A stretch of 64,000 nucleotides of DNA, taken from assembly GCA_021773115.1 (NCBI GenBank), contig JAJFKS010000006.1:1-64000 (forward strand), read 5' to 3'. The translations under genes were made by a program, and so were the position numbers. The notes under the pieces were generated by a model. The model searched no databases, was not told the origin of the DNA, and saw nothing but the letters and a program-made list of their open reading frames with translations. Source of the stretch: Woeseiaceae bacterium (lineage in GTDB: Bacteria > Pseudomonadota > Gammaproteobacteria > Steroidobacterales > Woeseiaceae). Shown here one piece after another: positions 16,887 to 24,839 of the stretch; within the stretch, counting starts at the first letter, position 1; every line of letters begins with the position of its first letter.

Positions 16887-18197
16887 TTAATGATCGGCCG
16901 CTTTAGCGACGTCATGTTCGGTGAAATATTCTTGTGTACCCCGCTCACGAATTGCACCCGCGATGCGTTGCAAGGCTTGAATGTAGGCCGCTGTTCGCAA
17001 GCTGACCTGACGCTCGTCCGCAAGCTCGAAAATCGCCTTGGCTTCGCGCTCTGCGATGGTTTGCAATCGGGCGTTCACTTCGGCTTCCTCCCAGTAAAAG
17101 CCGGCACGGTTCTGTACCCATTCGAAATAGCTAACGATTACACCCCCGGCGTTCGCCAGCACGTCCGGTAGCACCGGCACGCCCCGATTCTCCAGCAACG
17201 AGTCTGCCTCAGCATTAGTCGGACCGTTGGCAATCTCCAGGATTTGTGTTGCGCGAATGCGACCAGCATTCTCCGCCGTGATTTGATTCTCCATCGCCGC
17301 TAATACCAACACGTCGACCGGCAATTCCAGCAGTTCGTTGTTGCTTAGCGTGTCTTGTTGCGCCTCGTCACAAACCGAGGCATCGCAATACAGCATGGCC
17401 CGCAACTCACGATGTGTGCGCTTGTGGTGCATGGTCTGCTCAACATCGATGCCTTCTTCAGAATGTATTGCGCCCTTGGAATCCGAAATCGCAACGATGC
17501 GATAACCGGCTTCCTGTGCAAGCCGTGCAAAGTGGTATCCGGCATTGCCAAAACCCTGTACGGCCACCGTGGTTTCGGTCGGCACCAATTCCTGGCGCTG
17601 TGCCCATTGTTGCAAAACGAACAAGGCGCCGCGCCCGGTGGCCGCTTCACGTCCTAGCGAGCCATTGAGGTGTACCGGCTTTCCAGTGATCACGGCCGGC
17701 ACCTGGCGTCTGCGGATCTGGCTATACTCCTCGGCCATCCAACCCATGATGGTCGCATTCGTATAGACGTCCGGCGCCGGGATGTCGCGCTCGGGCCCAA
17801 TCACATCGGCAATCGCTCGGATATAAGCTCGCGACAATCGCTCGAGCTCGAGTCGCGAAAGTTCCTTCGGATTGACGGCAACGCCGCCCTTCGCACCGCC
17901 GTAGGGCAGGCCCGCGACCGCACACTTGATGGTCATCCAGAAACTGAGTGAGGTAACCTCGTCCAGACTCACGTCCGGATGAAAACGTATGCCCCCTTTG
18001 GTGGGTCCACGGGTATCGTCGTATTGGACCCGGTAGCCCTGAAAAACGCGCAGTCGCCCGTCGTCCATGCGCACTGGTACGCTGACGGCAAGCGCCAATT
18101 TCGGGTGCATCAGTCGCTCGCGCACGTCGTCCGTAACCGCCACGTTCTCAAACACCTCATGCAATCGTGAGCGTGCGTCGTCAAAAATGTTGCTCAT
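16887..18197 (-). CDS. Glutamate dehydrogenase (Glu/Leu/Phe/Val dehydrogenase family)
   Basis: A 436-residue enzyme converting glutamate to 2-oxoglutarate and ammonia. Key motifs: YRVQYDDTRGPTKGGIRFHP for the substrate site, PYGGAKGGV with the catalytic Lys, and a nucleotide-binding AVQGFGNAG. The start at MSNIFDD was chosen over the longer frame because it aligns with the family N-terminus. It is downstream of a mer-type promoter at about 18500 and opens a run of minus-strand genes with CBS, patatin and MlaF-like products. Presence on a mer island is unusual. Confidence 0.92.
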   Translation of the reverse strand: MSNIFDDARSRLHEVFENVAVTDDVRERLMHPKLALAVSVPVRMDDGRLRVFQGYRVQYDDTRGPTKGGIRFHPDVSLDEVTSLSFWMTIKCAVAGLPYGGAKGGVAVNPKELSRLELERLSRAYIRAIADVIGPERDIPAPDVYTNATIMGWMAEEYSQIRRRQVPAVITGKPVHLNGSLGREAATGRGALFVLQQWAQRQELVPTETTVAVQGFGNAGYHFARLAQEAGYRIVAISDSKGAIHSEEGIDVEQTMHHKRTHRELRAMLYCDASVCDEAQQDTLSNNELLELPVDVLVLAAMENQITAENAGRIRATQILEIANGPTNAEADSLLENRGVPVLPDVLANAGGVIVSYFEWVQNRAGFYWEEAEVNARLQTIAEREAKAIFELADERQVSLRTAAYIQALQRIAGAIRERGTQEYFTEHDVAKAADH

Positions 18198-18312
18198 AGT
18201 TTTTTCTCCTATCGGTAATGCCCACCGGCCGCGTGACTGCAATCGAATTCAATTACTCACTGATATCGATTGAGTTCGACCACTCAGCAGTTTCAAAAGA
18301 CCGCCGCGATTC

Positions 18313-18462
18313 TCAGCACCAAGCGAGATTTGCGCGAGCAATCCAAGCACCATTCCCCAAGCGAGACCGCGAGCAAGTTGATCGGCACGGGACCGCCACA
18401 GAACAGCACGAGATGGATGACAAATCCGCATCGCAGCCCAAATTGCAGATTCCGGTCGACAT
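18313..18462 (-). CDS. Possible 49-residue cysteine-rich peptide
   Basis: A short frame with AGGACC before its ATG, placed 35 bp downstream of the -10 of the mer-type promoter at 18497-18527. It encodes seven Cys, six within residues 6-30 (C6, C10, C19, C20, C26, C30). No family is recognised. Two other frames on the same strand are also open here, so coding status is uncertain; the 300 bp between glutamate dehydrogenase and the promoter could equally be debris of a lost gene. Confidence 0.25.
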   Translation of the reverse strand: MSTGICNLGCDADLSSISCCSVAVPCRSTCSRSRLGNGAWIARANLAWC

Positions 18463-18496
18463 GACGAGGTCCTGATGCGAGATGGTATTGTGTTAT

Positions 18497-18527
18497 TCTA
18501 AAGTCCGTACCTAACCCCAGAGTCAAG
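18497..18527 (-). promoter_or_regulatory. Third mer-type promoter, divergent from merR
   Basis: Minus strand: -35 TTGACT (18522-18527), 19-bp spacer, -10 TTAGAA (18497-18502). The promoter-proximal half-site GGTACGGA equals that of the merT operator, while the other half (CTGGGG) is degenerate. It lies 30 bp from the merR start in the classical divergent arrangement and points towards glutamate dehydrogenase. Confidence 0.65.
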
Positions 18528-18557
18528 CACAACCCATTTAGGAGTTTTACTTGCGCC

Positions 18558-18995
18558 ATGACCACCAATCGTCGAATCAGATCGAAGCAACCCAGGCCGA
18601 CGCCGCTAACGATCGGGCGCCTGGCGCGCCAGACCAGCGTAAACGTCGAAACGGTTCGTTATTACCAGCGGCTAGGCCTTGTTGAGGAACCCCTTAAACC
18701 GTATTCGGGGTTTCGTATCTACCCCACGACCAGCGTCGATCGCATCAAATTTATCAAACGCGCGCAGCGATTGGGTTTCACGCTGGCGGAAATCGCTGAG
18801 CTATTGGACTTGGGCGAGGGCCGCTGCGCGGATGTGCGACAACGCGCCGAATCGAGGCGCGCTCAAATCCGCGCTCAAATTCGGTCTCTACGGGCGCTTG
18901 ACACGACATTGAAAGAATTGATTGACGCGTGCCGATCCGAACGTACGCCGACCTGCCCTATTGTGGCGACACTCGCGAAGGACCCACCGCACTAG
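18558..18995 (+). CDS. merR: Mercury-responsive regulator MerR
   Basis: A 145-residue regulator with helix-turn-helix LTIGRLARQTSVNVETVRYYQR, wing GFRIYP, and the mercury site Cys90 (in EGRC), Cys125 and Cys133 (CRSERTPTC then PIV). The last two are one residue closer than in Tn501 MerR but match chromosomal relatives. The N-terminal 15 residues are a basic extension. It is divergent from the 18497-18527 promoter. As the copy at 12373 is broken, this is the best candidate to activate all three mer-type promoters of the island, from several kilobases away. Confidence 0.88.
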   Translation: MTTNRRIRSKQPRPTPLTIGRLARQTSVNVETVRYYQRLGLVEEPLKPYSGFRIYPTTSVDRIKFIKRAQRLGFTLAEIAELLDLGEGRCADVRQRAESRRAQIRAQIRSLRALDTTLKELIDACRSERTPTCPIVATLAKDPPH

Positions 18996-19017
18996 ATCGA
19001 TGGGTCGGTTCATAACC

Positions 19018-19179
19018 ATGGAACACGCTGACATGGTGAAACAAAAAATCAAAGATCTAAAACGCCTGGAGAAAACGCTTCGAAGCATTGCCTCGCAGTG
19101 CACTGGCAAGGAAGTGCCGGACTGCCCGATCATCGATGCCTTACAGGACCCGAACGATCGGCTGGCTTTGCAGTCGTAA
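19018..19179 (+). pseudogene. merR C-terminal fragment
   Basis: A 53-codon frame from ATG that reads as the end of a MerR-family protein: VKQKIKDLKRLEKTL, then Cys-x8-Cys within SQCTGKEVPDCPII. The DNA-binding half and first Cys are missing. It follows the intact merR by 22 bp and differs from it in sequence, so it derives from a third merR. If translated it would be an isolated dimer-helix and metal-loop piece, which could buffer metal or poison MerR dimers; decay is simpler. Confidence 0.65.
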
Positions 19180-19205
19180 AATCTACACCCATCGGATTGG
19201 CAACT

Positions 19206-19757
19206 ATGGCGACAACCGATCTAAAACTTGATGAACCGGGATCGCTACCACGACCCGGCCCGATTGGGCGCAGCGCGCGTCTTGCATTTGGAGCGCTATG
19301 CCTCTCTTACGTCGTTGCTTTGGTCGACGTGTCCGGAGACCTCATCACCGACGACGGCCACATAAGATCGGTGGTCTGGAACGGTATTCTCATCGGTCTG
19401 TTCCTGGTCAGTTACGTCATCAATATCGGCTTCTCGCGTGCATGGAAAAAATGGCCGGCACTGGTTAGCACCAGCGCATTCCTGGTGGTTGGCGTTATCG
19501 GCTACATGAACGAAGGGACCGTTGAAACGACTCTGCTAGCCCACATCGTTTGGGGCTGGGAGCTGTACGTGTTTTCGCACTTGGGTGTGGCGTTCATTAT
19601 CTCTGCATTGATCGCCACGCCGGGCTGCGAGATGCGCGCATTCCACGACTTGTACTCGCGTGTGACGGGCGTTCCGACAAAAGAGCATTACTGTCCGGTC
19701 GGGCCGCTGCACCCTATTGATCGATGGGAAGCGGGCCGCTCTCAGGCTCTGCCCTGA
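19206..19757 (+). CDS. Membrane protein of unknown function with conserved-looking C-terminal Cys motif
   Basis: About 183 residues from MATTDLK, with four hydrophobic helices (ALCLSYVVALVDVSG, GILIGLFLVSYVINIG, PALVSTSAFLVVGVIG, FSHLGVAFIISALIA). After them come ATPGCEMRAFHDL and a tail with EHYCPVGPLHPIDRWE. I do not recognise the family. Cys in the loop after the last helix and in the tail would suit metal binding. It follows the merR pair in the same direction, 26 bp after the merR fragment, so it is probably co-transcribed. Bases 19758-19864 hold nothing clear. Confidence 0.6.
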   Translation: MATTDLKLDEPGSLPRPGPIGRSARLAFGALCLSYVVALVDVSGDLITDDGHIRSVVWNGILIGLFLVSYVINIGFSRAWKKWPALVSTSAFLVVGVIGYMNEGTVETTLLAHIVWGWELYVFSHLGVAFIISALIATPGCEMRAFHDLYSRVTGVPTKEHYCPVGPLHPIDRWEAGRSQALP

Positions 19758-19864
19758 CAGTCGATTGACGCATCCTGCTTTTTTCAGCAGGCCCTTCCCT
19801 TGGCGCTGCTACTGACTTGTCCGTACGAGGTCGTTCAAGCGACAGAATCTTGGACCAGGCTGCT

Positions 19865-20263
19865 CTATGGCTGATCGTCCGCGCGTAGAACTCTCCAACA
19901 CTTTTGGGCCGCGTGTGCGAAATCGACGTTAGCTACGATATCGACACAGCGGTAGATATCTTGAACCTCGGAACCTTCAGGACCTATCCAGTAGGTCACA
20001 AGTGCCGTCTTCTCGTTGTCGACCGCTATACCGTCACTGGATACCAAGTACGCTCCGCCCGTTCTTAGCGAGGCCGTTGTAGCACCTGTCTTCAGCCATG
20101 TTGACGGAGAATCATCCCATTGCATCGCCGCCAGGAATGCTACCCGTTGCTCATCTTCCTTCCGTTGTTTATATACTTGAGCAATTGCGAGTGCTAGCAA
20201 TATGCTGAACACTATTACGGCAACTTCCGTTACGAGCCGTGACCAGTTGACACGCTCAGCCAT
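19865..20263 (-). CDS. Unknown protein with N-terminal membrane anchor
   Basis: A 132-residue product starting at MAERVNWSR. A single membrane segment (TEVAVIVFSILLALAIAQ) is followed by a soluble domain with a few aromatic strands and two Cys near the end. No family recognised. Its ATG overlaps the stop of the upstream frame at 20256 by 8 bp, so the pair is coupled. Base composition appears richer in A+T than the mer genes, suggesting a separate origin. Confidence 0.55.
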   Translation of the reverse strand: MAERVNWSRLVTEVAVIVFSILLALAIAQVYKQRKEDEQRVAFLAAMQWDDSPSTWLKTGATTASLRTGGAYLVSSDGIAVDNEKTALVTYWIGPEGSEVQDIYRCVDIVANVDFAHAAQKCWRVLRADDQP

Positions 20264-20543
20264 TGTCTGTGGAAATTTGTGACTCAATATTTATCACACA
20301 CTTCTCCGTTGCACGACAGCCAAATTTTGTACACCCACTTGGAGCGAAGACCAGCACTTTCCAGTGCTGCTCAATCCTACCATTTGAACGACCCCCTGTT
20401 GCGTCAAGCAGCTCGCCAAATTCAAATGCGTAGCGTCGGAAATCTGACTCGTCATCAGGTCGCCACGTCAGTCGACAATTGCACCTGAGAAAGGAGTACG
20501 GGAAATTTTCGAGATGTAGTCGCCCGAAAAGTCCGATTACCAA
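20256..20543 (-). CDS. Unknown small protein, coupled to the downstream membrane protein gene
   Basis: A 95-residue frame beginning with TTG. The product is soluble with Cys in NCRLTWRPDD, SGCTKFGCRATEKC, giving five Cys in total, and no recognisable domain. The only support is overlap with the next gene and an amino-acid composition that is not low-complexity. The TTG start lacks a strong ribosome site. Confidence 0.4.
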   Translation of the reverse strand: MVIGLFGRLHLENFPYSFLRCNCRLTWRPDDESDFRRYAFEFGELLDATGGRSNGRIEQHWKVLVFAPSGCTKFGCRATEKCVINIESQISTDNG

Positions 20544-20616
20544 TTATGTAGTTTGGCCAATCAGATAACCGATCGGCACGTGGGCCGCGCAAAGACTGTA
20601 TACGTTGCCTAAATAT

Positions 20617-21105
20617 TCACTCGAGAACCGCACCAAGGTCCTCCATAGCCTCAAACGTATTTCGATACGGAACACCGAACTGGTCACATATGTTGGGAAT
20701 CTTGACCTTCTTTGCATCGGGCGGAGCCCACACCTCTTGAGTCACCACGACATCGTCTGCTTCCGCAGCCTTCGCCTGAGCGATCAGCCAGGGATCAGCT
20801 TTGTCCAAGAACTCAGTTGCGAAGGCAGCTTCGTAGTTTCGGACTACAAACTCGGTTATGTCCGCATATATGTCTTGCGCATCAACGCTTGGCGGAACAA
20901 ATAACGCCGATTCCTTTCTATTTGCTACCCAATCTGAGAGGTCGTCGCCCTGCCCTTTGAGCTCTTCGAAAACCTCGGTACTGGATACGATATTTCCATT
21001 CTCGGCCGCTTCGTCAAGCCAATTCCAAAACGCCGGGACTACCTTGAACCGGTAATAGCGCCTCTTCGCTTCGATAAAGACGTTTGAGTCGAGCCAGTAC
21101 TGCAC
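20617..21105 (-). CDS. DUF4411 PIN-like toxin
   Basis: A 162-residue PIN-fold protein. The first acidic residue lies in YWLDSNVFIEAKRRYY, others in DPWLIAQAKA and the DDVVVTQE segment, as expected for the acidic metal site of PIN ribonucleases. The combination matches DUF4411, which regularly follows an ImmA/IrrE gene. It starts with GTG 5 bp after the antitoxin stop. Likely an RNA-cleaving toxin whose partner is the upstream gene. Confidence 0.85.
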   Translation of the reverse strand: MQYWLDSNVFIEAKRRYYRFKVVPAFWNWLDEAAENGNIVSSTEVFEELKGQGDDLSDWVANRKESALFVPPSVDAQDIYADITEFVVRNYEAAFATEFLDKADPWLIAQAKAAEADDVVVTQEVWAPPDAKKVKIPNICDQFGVPYRNTFEAMEDLGAVLE

Positions 21106-21110
21106 AGCGC

Positions 21111-22265
21111 CTATATGCCTTCACGTAAGCGTTGACTGAGGCTGACTGCCGTAGGCACTTTTACGCCCAAAAGATTAGCCGCATCCCGGTAGAGGGTTCC
21201 ACCTTCCTGCATGGATCTAAGAAGCGTTTGCGTTAGCTTCTTACTGTTTCGAGCGGGAAGCGTGTTGTAGGGGTCACCACCAGTGCCTTGAATCGGTGGT
21301 TCGTCGTATGTCTGATTTGGAAGTTCAGCGAAAAACGCCTGCCTAGAAATCTTATCAAGCTCCAACGCACGGCGAAGAATCGCGATTCCGCTAACCTTAA
21401 ATCTGATTGATAAGCTCGCGATATTGTCGGCGACACTGCGCCCAACCATCCAGTTGTCATTGAACTCGCGTTGCGGCACAAGTGCCTCCACCGCGACCTT
21501 GTTGCAAAACAGTTCTAAAGCTCCATCGCGTTGCTCTTCCAATGGATTGAAGTTCGACACTCCGCTCTGTCCCACCCAGATATGCGCCAACTCGTGTAAC
21601 AACGTGAATATCTGCGCTGCTTTTGCATCCTTCGAGTTTATGAACACGACTGGCGCAAACTGATCAACTAGAGCGAACCCCCTGAATTCACCAACGGAAA
21701 GCGGCCTCCTAGTATTGTTCCCGACAATGCCGCTTCGCATGACAAGAACGCCAACACCTTCGGCTTGGGCAACCAAAGCGCTCAAGTACGCGCCCCTGCC
21801 CCTCGCTCTCCTTAGGTTCGGGGTTAGACCCATCTCGTTTCGAATATCAGCCGCGACATCCTTTGAGTCGTCGGTGCTATCAAATCGACCAACGATCGCT
21901 ACCGGCGGCTGTTGCTGGCCTAAGGCGTTGTCACGAAACCAGTTCTGCTTCCGCAGTACGAGATTTAGTGTATCCACAAAATCAATGCTTAGTGGATCCG
22001 GTTGACGATCGCCGACTGTCCGTAGGTCCGGAATATCCGGCGTCATATCGGGCATTTCTTCCAAGAAAAGATACCCGAATGGAACACGGAACTTCTTGGC
22101 CAGCTTCTTAGCCTGAGCAAAGGACGGAAATGTATCGCCATCTTCCCAGTCACGAATTCGATTCGGATCGCTCGTTACGTTTCGTGCCGCCGCATCGCGT
22201 GACAATTCCGAAAGCAACCTTGCCTTCTTAAGCGTTTCCTTATTTATTCGTGCCGTGATAGCCAT
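21111..22265 (-). CDS. ImmA/IrrE metallopeptidase with N-terminal HTH, antitoxin-like
   Basis: A 384-residue protein. Residues 5-70 form an Xre-like helix-turn-helix (DAAARNVTSDPNRIRDWEDG). The central part carries the zinc site HELAHIWVG with a downstream Glu-containing helix (EEQRDGALELFCNKVA), the ImmA/IrrE signature. A C-terminal helical tail (LRSMQEGGTLYRDAANLLG) looks like a second DNA-binding motif. It is the first gene of the pair with the DUF4411 toxin. It is presumably antitoxin and autoregulator, and a stabiliser of the island. Confidence 0.87.
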   Translation of the reverse strand: MAITARINKETLKKARLLSELSRDAAARNVTSDPNRIRDWEDGDTFPSFAQAKKLAKKFRVPFGYLFLEEMPDMTPDIPDLRTVGDRQPDPLSIDFVDTLNLVLRKQNWFRDNALGQQQPPVAIVGRFDSTDDSKDVAADIRNEMGLTPNLRRARGRGAYLSALVAQAEGVGVLVMRSGIVGNNTRRPLSVGEFRGFALVDQFAPVVFINSKDAKAAQIFTLLHELAHIWVGQSGVSNFNPLEEQRDGALELFCNKVAVEALVPQREFNDNWMVGRSVADNIASLSIRFKVSGIAILRRALELDKISRQAFFAELPNQTYDEPPIQGTGGDPYNTLPARNSKKLTQTLLRSMQEGGTLYRDAANLLGVKVPTAVSLSQRLREGI

Positions 22266-22378
22266 AGAATCAAGATGGTTAGTTAAAGTGTCAATTTTTC
22301 GGGTATGTTACCGCATTCCTCATGCAACGAAGCAATGCGAGCAAGGGAAACGCCATTTCTAGGCGCCTTTGGCAATGA

Positions 22379-22618
22379 TCCAGGCTACCGATAGCGTCAA
22401 CTCAGGCGTTCACGCAGATTCTGCGGGACTTTTTCGTAGACAGTGGTGGACACTGCGCTGAAATTGTTGACTTCAAACTTGCTGGCGCCAGATCATCATT
22501 TCTCGACGTTCCGTCCATTTATGTGAATGGCAAACCGTATTCGCGTGTGCCAAAGATGGGTGACACTGCGTCGGCAGTGTCAAGAATGCGTGACCAAGCG
22601 GCAACTGCGCTTGACTGA
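22379..22618 (+). pseudogene. Open frame of about 79 codons without a start codon
   Basis: Between ImmA and the Xre gene (22266-22752) one plus-strand frame runs from a TGA to a TGA with protein-like composition: TQILRDFFVDSGGHCAEIVDF, then FLDVPSIYVNGKPYSRVP and RMRDQAATALD. It contains no ATG, GTG or TTG near its beginning, so it is either a 5'-truncated gene remnant or starts at a rare codon. I do not recognise it. The rest of this gap holds only the inverted repeat listed separately. Confidence 0.35.
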
Positions 22619-22656
22619 CTCGATGTCATCTCTTCTTGACTTGGTCAGTCGGATCA

Positions 22657-22688
22657 GACTCTGTGTCAACTTCAGCCGACACAGAGTC
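22657..22688. repeat. Perfect 11-bp inverted repeat upstream of the Xre gene
   Basis: The arms GACTCTGTGTC (22657-22667) and GACACAGAGTC (22678-22688) are exact complements with a 10-base loop. No T-run follows, so it is not a standard terminator. It lies 65 bp before the Xre start and could be its operator or an RNA hairpin. Confidence 0.6.
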
Positions 22689-22752
22689 CGTCCATGATCC
22701 TTGACGCAAGGTCGTACGCTGACCCCGAATCCATCAGGAGGTGCAATCCATC

Positions 22753-23064
22753 GTGGGCTTGTCAAACAGTATTCGAGAACGCCGATTCAAGTACGGTGAA
22801 ATGACGCAGAAGGAGCTGGCTGAGCAAGTCGGCGTGAGCCGTCAGACGATGAACGCGATCGAGAACAACAAGCATGCGCCGACTATCGACGTCGCGATCC
22901 GAATTGCCGACGTGTTTCGGGAAGCAGTCGATACTGTCTTTGAGTACGAATACGATGGCAAGCCCGAATTCCTGGTGGTTTGTGTGTCCTTTGCAGGTGA
23001 TCCTGAACAGATAGACGCAGACTGCGATGATCTGGCCGCGTCACTACCGAGCGAAGCGCTGTAG
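22753..23064 (+). CDS. Xre-family helix-turn-helix regulator
   Basis: About 103 residues from the GTG behind AGGAGG (a TTG two codons on is also possible). The helix-turn-helix covers most of the protein: IRERRFKYGEMTQKELAEQ, GVSRQTMNAIENNKHAPTID, then VDTVFEYE. It belongs to the small YgzD-like group of regulators. The acidic tail beyond residue 70 (PEFLVVCVSFAGDPEQIDAD) is longer than usual and unrecognised. Placed before the integration module it could control excision or transfer of the island. Confidence 0.83.
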   Translation: MGLSNSIRERRFKYGEMTQKELAEQVGVSRQTMNAIENNKHAPTIDVAIRIADVFREAVDTVFEYEYDGKPEFLVVCVSFAGDPEQIDADCDDLAASLPSEAL

Positions 23065-23314
23065 TGACGCGGTACTCTGAACCAGTAATCACGCCCATTC
23101 TGGCGGGATTTTGCAGGTTCTCGGTGAGTGACGCGGAAATAAATGCACGATTTTGCGGTAATGAGAGCGGACCTCCCTGAACAAAATCGGATGCCTCTGG
23201 ATTGATGCAAATGTCGCCCGACGCAAGCTTTTAGACCTTATCTGTGGACAATAGACCATACTCGGAGTAATGTGGTTCGCATTATCCGAGGTCGCTGCGG
23301 TACAGCGGCACCCA

Positions 23315-23672
23315 GGTGGGATTATCCCGCCCGAAGTCGAGGCCTGATTTTCAGGCTGGTCGGCCTAGGACGTTTCGGCGTCCTTCTACTCAGTCGGGCA
23401 TCAGTCCCGGCATCTTCGACATAGCTGGGCATTCTCGCTCGGCATCTTCATGCATGGCAAAACTCAAGTGTTCGGCTGTGCGTTCTCATACGCCTATGGC
23501 GTTTCTTTTACTCATACCCAAAGGAGGTAGATATCCACTCGTTCCGAATCTGGACCGAGTGGCCAACTGGTGGTCCCCGGTGGAGCTTTACAAAGATCCC
23601 CCGGTGAACCTGATTAAGGCTTCAGGCCTTAAGGGACTGGTGTCCCGTGACCGTTTCCGATCTCTGATCGGA
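23315..23672 (+). ncRNA. Candidate structured RNA upstream of the integration genes
   Basis: This stretch has a series of compact perfect or near-perfect hairpins: 23315-23331, 23342-23356 (GCCTGA/TCAGGC), 23367-23384 (AGGACG/CGTCCT), 23395-23409, 23490-23502 followed by TTCTTTTAC, 23535-23562 (CCACTCG/CGAGTGG), 23614-23632 (TTAAGGC/GCCTTAA), 23633-23646 (GGGAC/GTCCC) and 23656-23672 (TCCGATC/GATCGGA). An AAAGGAGGT lies at 23520. The open frame across it is Arg/Ser/Pro-rich and not convincing. Its location before an integrase-alpA unit recalls the int-alpA RNA motif described from comparative genomics; identity needs a covariance search. Bases 23065-23314 show nothing else. Confidence 0.55.
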
Positions 23673-23733
23673 CCTCGTACGCCAAAAGGCTGCGAGCTGG
23701 TCATCCAAACTCACCAATAAGGTAAACCGCACC

Positions 23734-24600
23734 ATGAAAGACCTGAACTACCAGTTAAGCAAACTCTGCCGTGACAATCGTGACGGCGGGTTTTCGACAC
23801 AGGCGACCCGGTCCCGGTTATTGGACCTGATTGCCAATCAACTGCAGACGCTTGGGTTTAGGCGTATGCAGTCGACTTCGCTCAAACCAAAGCATGTTGA
23901 TGCCCTGCTCGGAAAATGGCGTGAGCAGGGCATCAGTACTGGGACATTGAAAAATCGCCTGTCGGCACTTCGCTGGTGGGCAAAGAAGATCAACAAAGAA
24001 AGCATCATTGCCAGAGACAACAGTGTCTATGGCGTCGGCAAACGGGAGTGCGTTACGAAAGAATCCAAGGCGCAGGAGCTTAACGAAAAGAAGCTCTCTG
24101 AGATCTCGGATCCCTACGTGAAATTGAGCATACGCCTGCAAGCGGCCTTTGGACTGAGACGTGAGGAATCGATCAAATTCAGTCCGTCCTATGCGATACA
24201 GGACGATCACATCAAACTCAGAGCCAGTTGGACCAAGGGCGGTCGTGCGAGAACCGTACCAATCACAAATGAACAGCAGCGCCAGTTGCTGGAAGAAGTC
24301 AAGGCGTCGGCCAGGGGCGGTTCACTAATACCGCCCCACCTGAACTACGTGAAGCAACTTCATCGGTACGAGAGGCAAATAAGAGGCGCAGGGCTATCGC
24401 GGTTGCACGGTTTACGACACGAATATGCCCAGCAGCGATATTTCGAGCTTACAGGATGGGTTTGTCCAGTCAGAGGTGGGTTGCCATCCAAGGAACTGAA
24501 CCCCGCACAACGAATGCTCGACTATGAAGCACGTACCTTATTCAGCAACGAACTTGGCCACGCTCGAGTTGAAATAGCGGCTGTGTATCTCGGTCGATGA
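23734..24600 (+). CDS. Tyrosine recombinase, Integrase_1-type
   Basis: A 288-residue recombinase. The N-terminal SAM-like core-binding domain (about 1-110; KHVDALLGKWREQGISTGTLKNRL) is followed by the catalytic domain: Arg in FGLRREESIKF, Lys in TKGGRARTVP, the LHGLRHEYAQQRY box (His-x-x-Arg-His), and LGHARVEIAAVYLG with the final His and Tyr nucleophile. All five catalytic residues are present. It heads a three-gene unit with the AlpA-like factor and a second integrase. A typical AAGGT ribosome site precedes it. Confidence 0.9.
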   Translation: MKDLNYQLSKLCRDNRDGGFSTQATRSRLLDLIANQLQTLGFRRMQSTSLKPKHVDALLGKWREQGISTGTLKNRLSALRWWAKKINKESIIARDNSVYGVGKRECVTKESKAQELNEKKLSEISDPYVKLSIRLQAAFGLRREESIKFSPSYAIQDDHIKLRASWTKGGRARTVPITNEQQRQLLEEVKASARGGSLIPPHLNYVKQLHRYERQIRGAGLSRLHGLRHEYAQQRYFELTGWVCPVRGGLPSKELNPAQRMLDYEARTLFSNELGHARVEIAAVYLGR

Positions 24601-24839
24601 AATCACCACATGCATCCATCGCTTTGCTACCGCGGCTCGTACGACTTCGCGACGCACCTGCGTATCTCGGCATGGACCGCAACCGCTTCAATCGCGAGGT
24701 TCGGCCGCATCTCACCAATATTCCCATCGGCCTGCAAGGCATTGCCTTCGACCGGCTTGAACTCGACGCCTGGGTGGAGGACTATGTCTCACGCAACGGG
24801 CGTCCCGCGGCTCGAAGGAGAAAGCCATGGGACGAATAA
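24597..24839 (+). CDS. AlpA-like DNA-binding protein, probable excisionase
   Basis: An 80-residue basic protein with a winged-helix of the AlpA/MerR-like excisionase type (RLRDAPAYLGMDRNRFNREVRP) and a FDRLELDAWVEDY helix typical of this group. It overlaps the first recombinase by 4 bp (ATGA) and the second by 13 bp. AlpA-type proteins direct integrases towards excision and activate integrase genes. The tail is Arg-rich. Confidence 0.8.
   Translation: MKSPHASIALLPRLVRLRDAPAYLGMDRNRFNREVRPHLTNIPIGLQGIAFDRLELDAWVEDYVSRNGRPAARRRKPWDE

Noticed and set aside
23316..23720. 134-codon plus-strand open frame before the first recombinase
   Set aside because: Composition is Arg/Ser/Pro-rich without a recognisable fold, and the DNA is dominated by hairpins; treated as a structured non-coding region.
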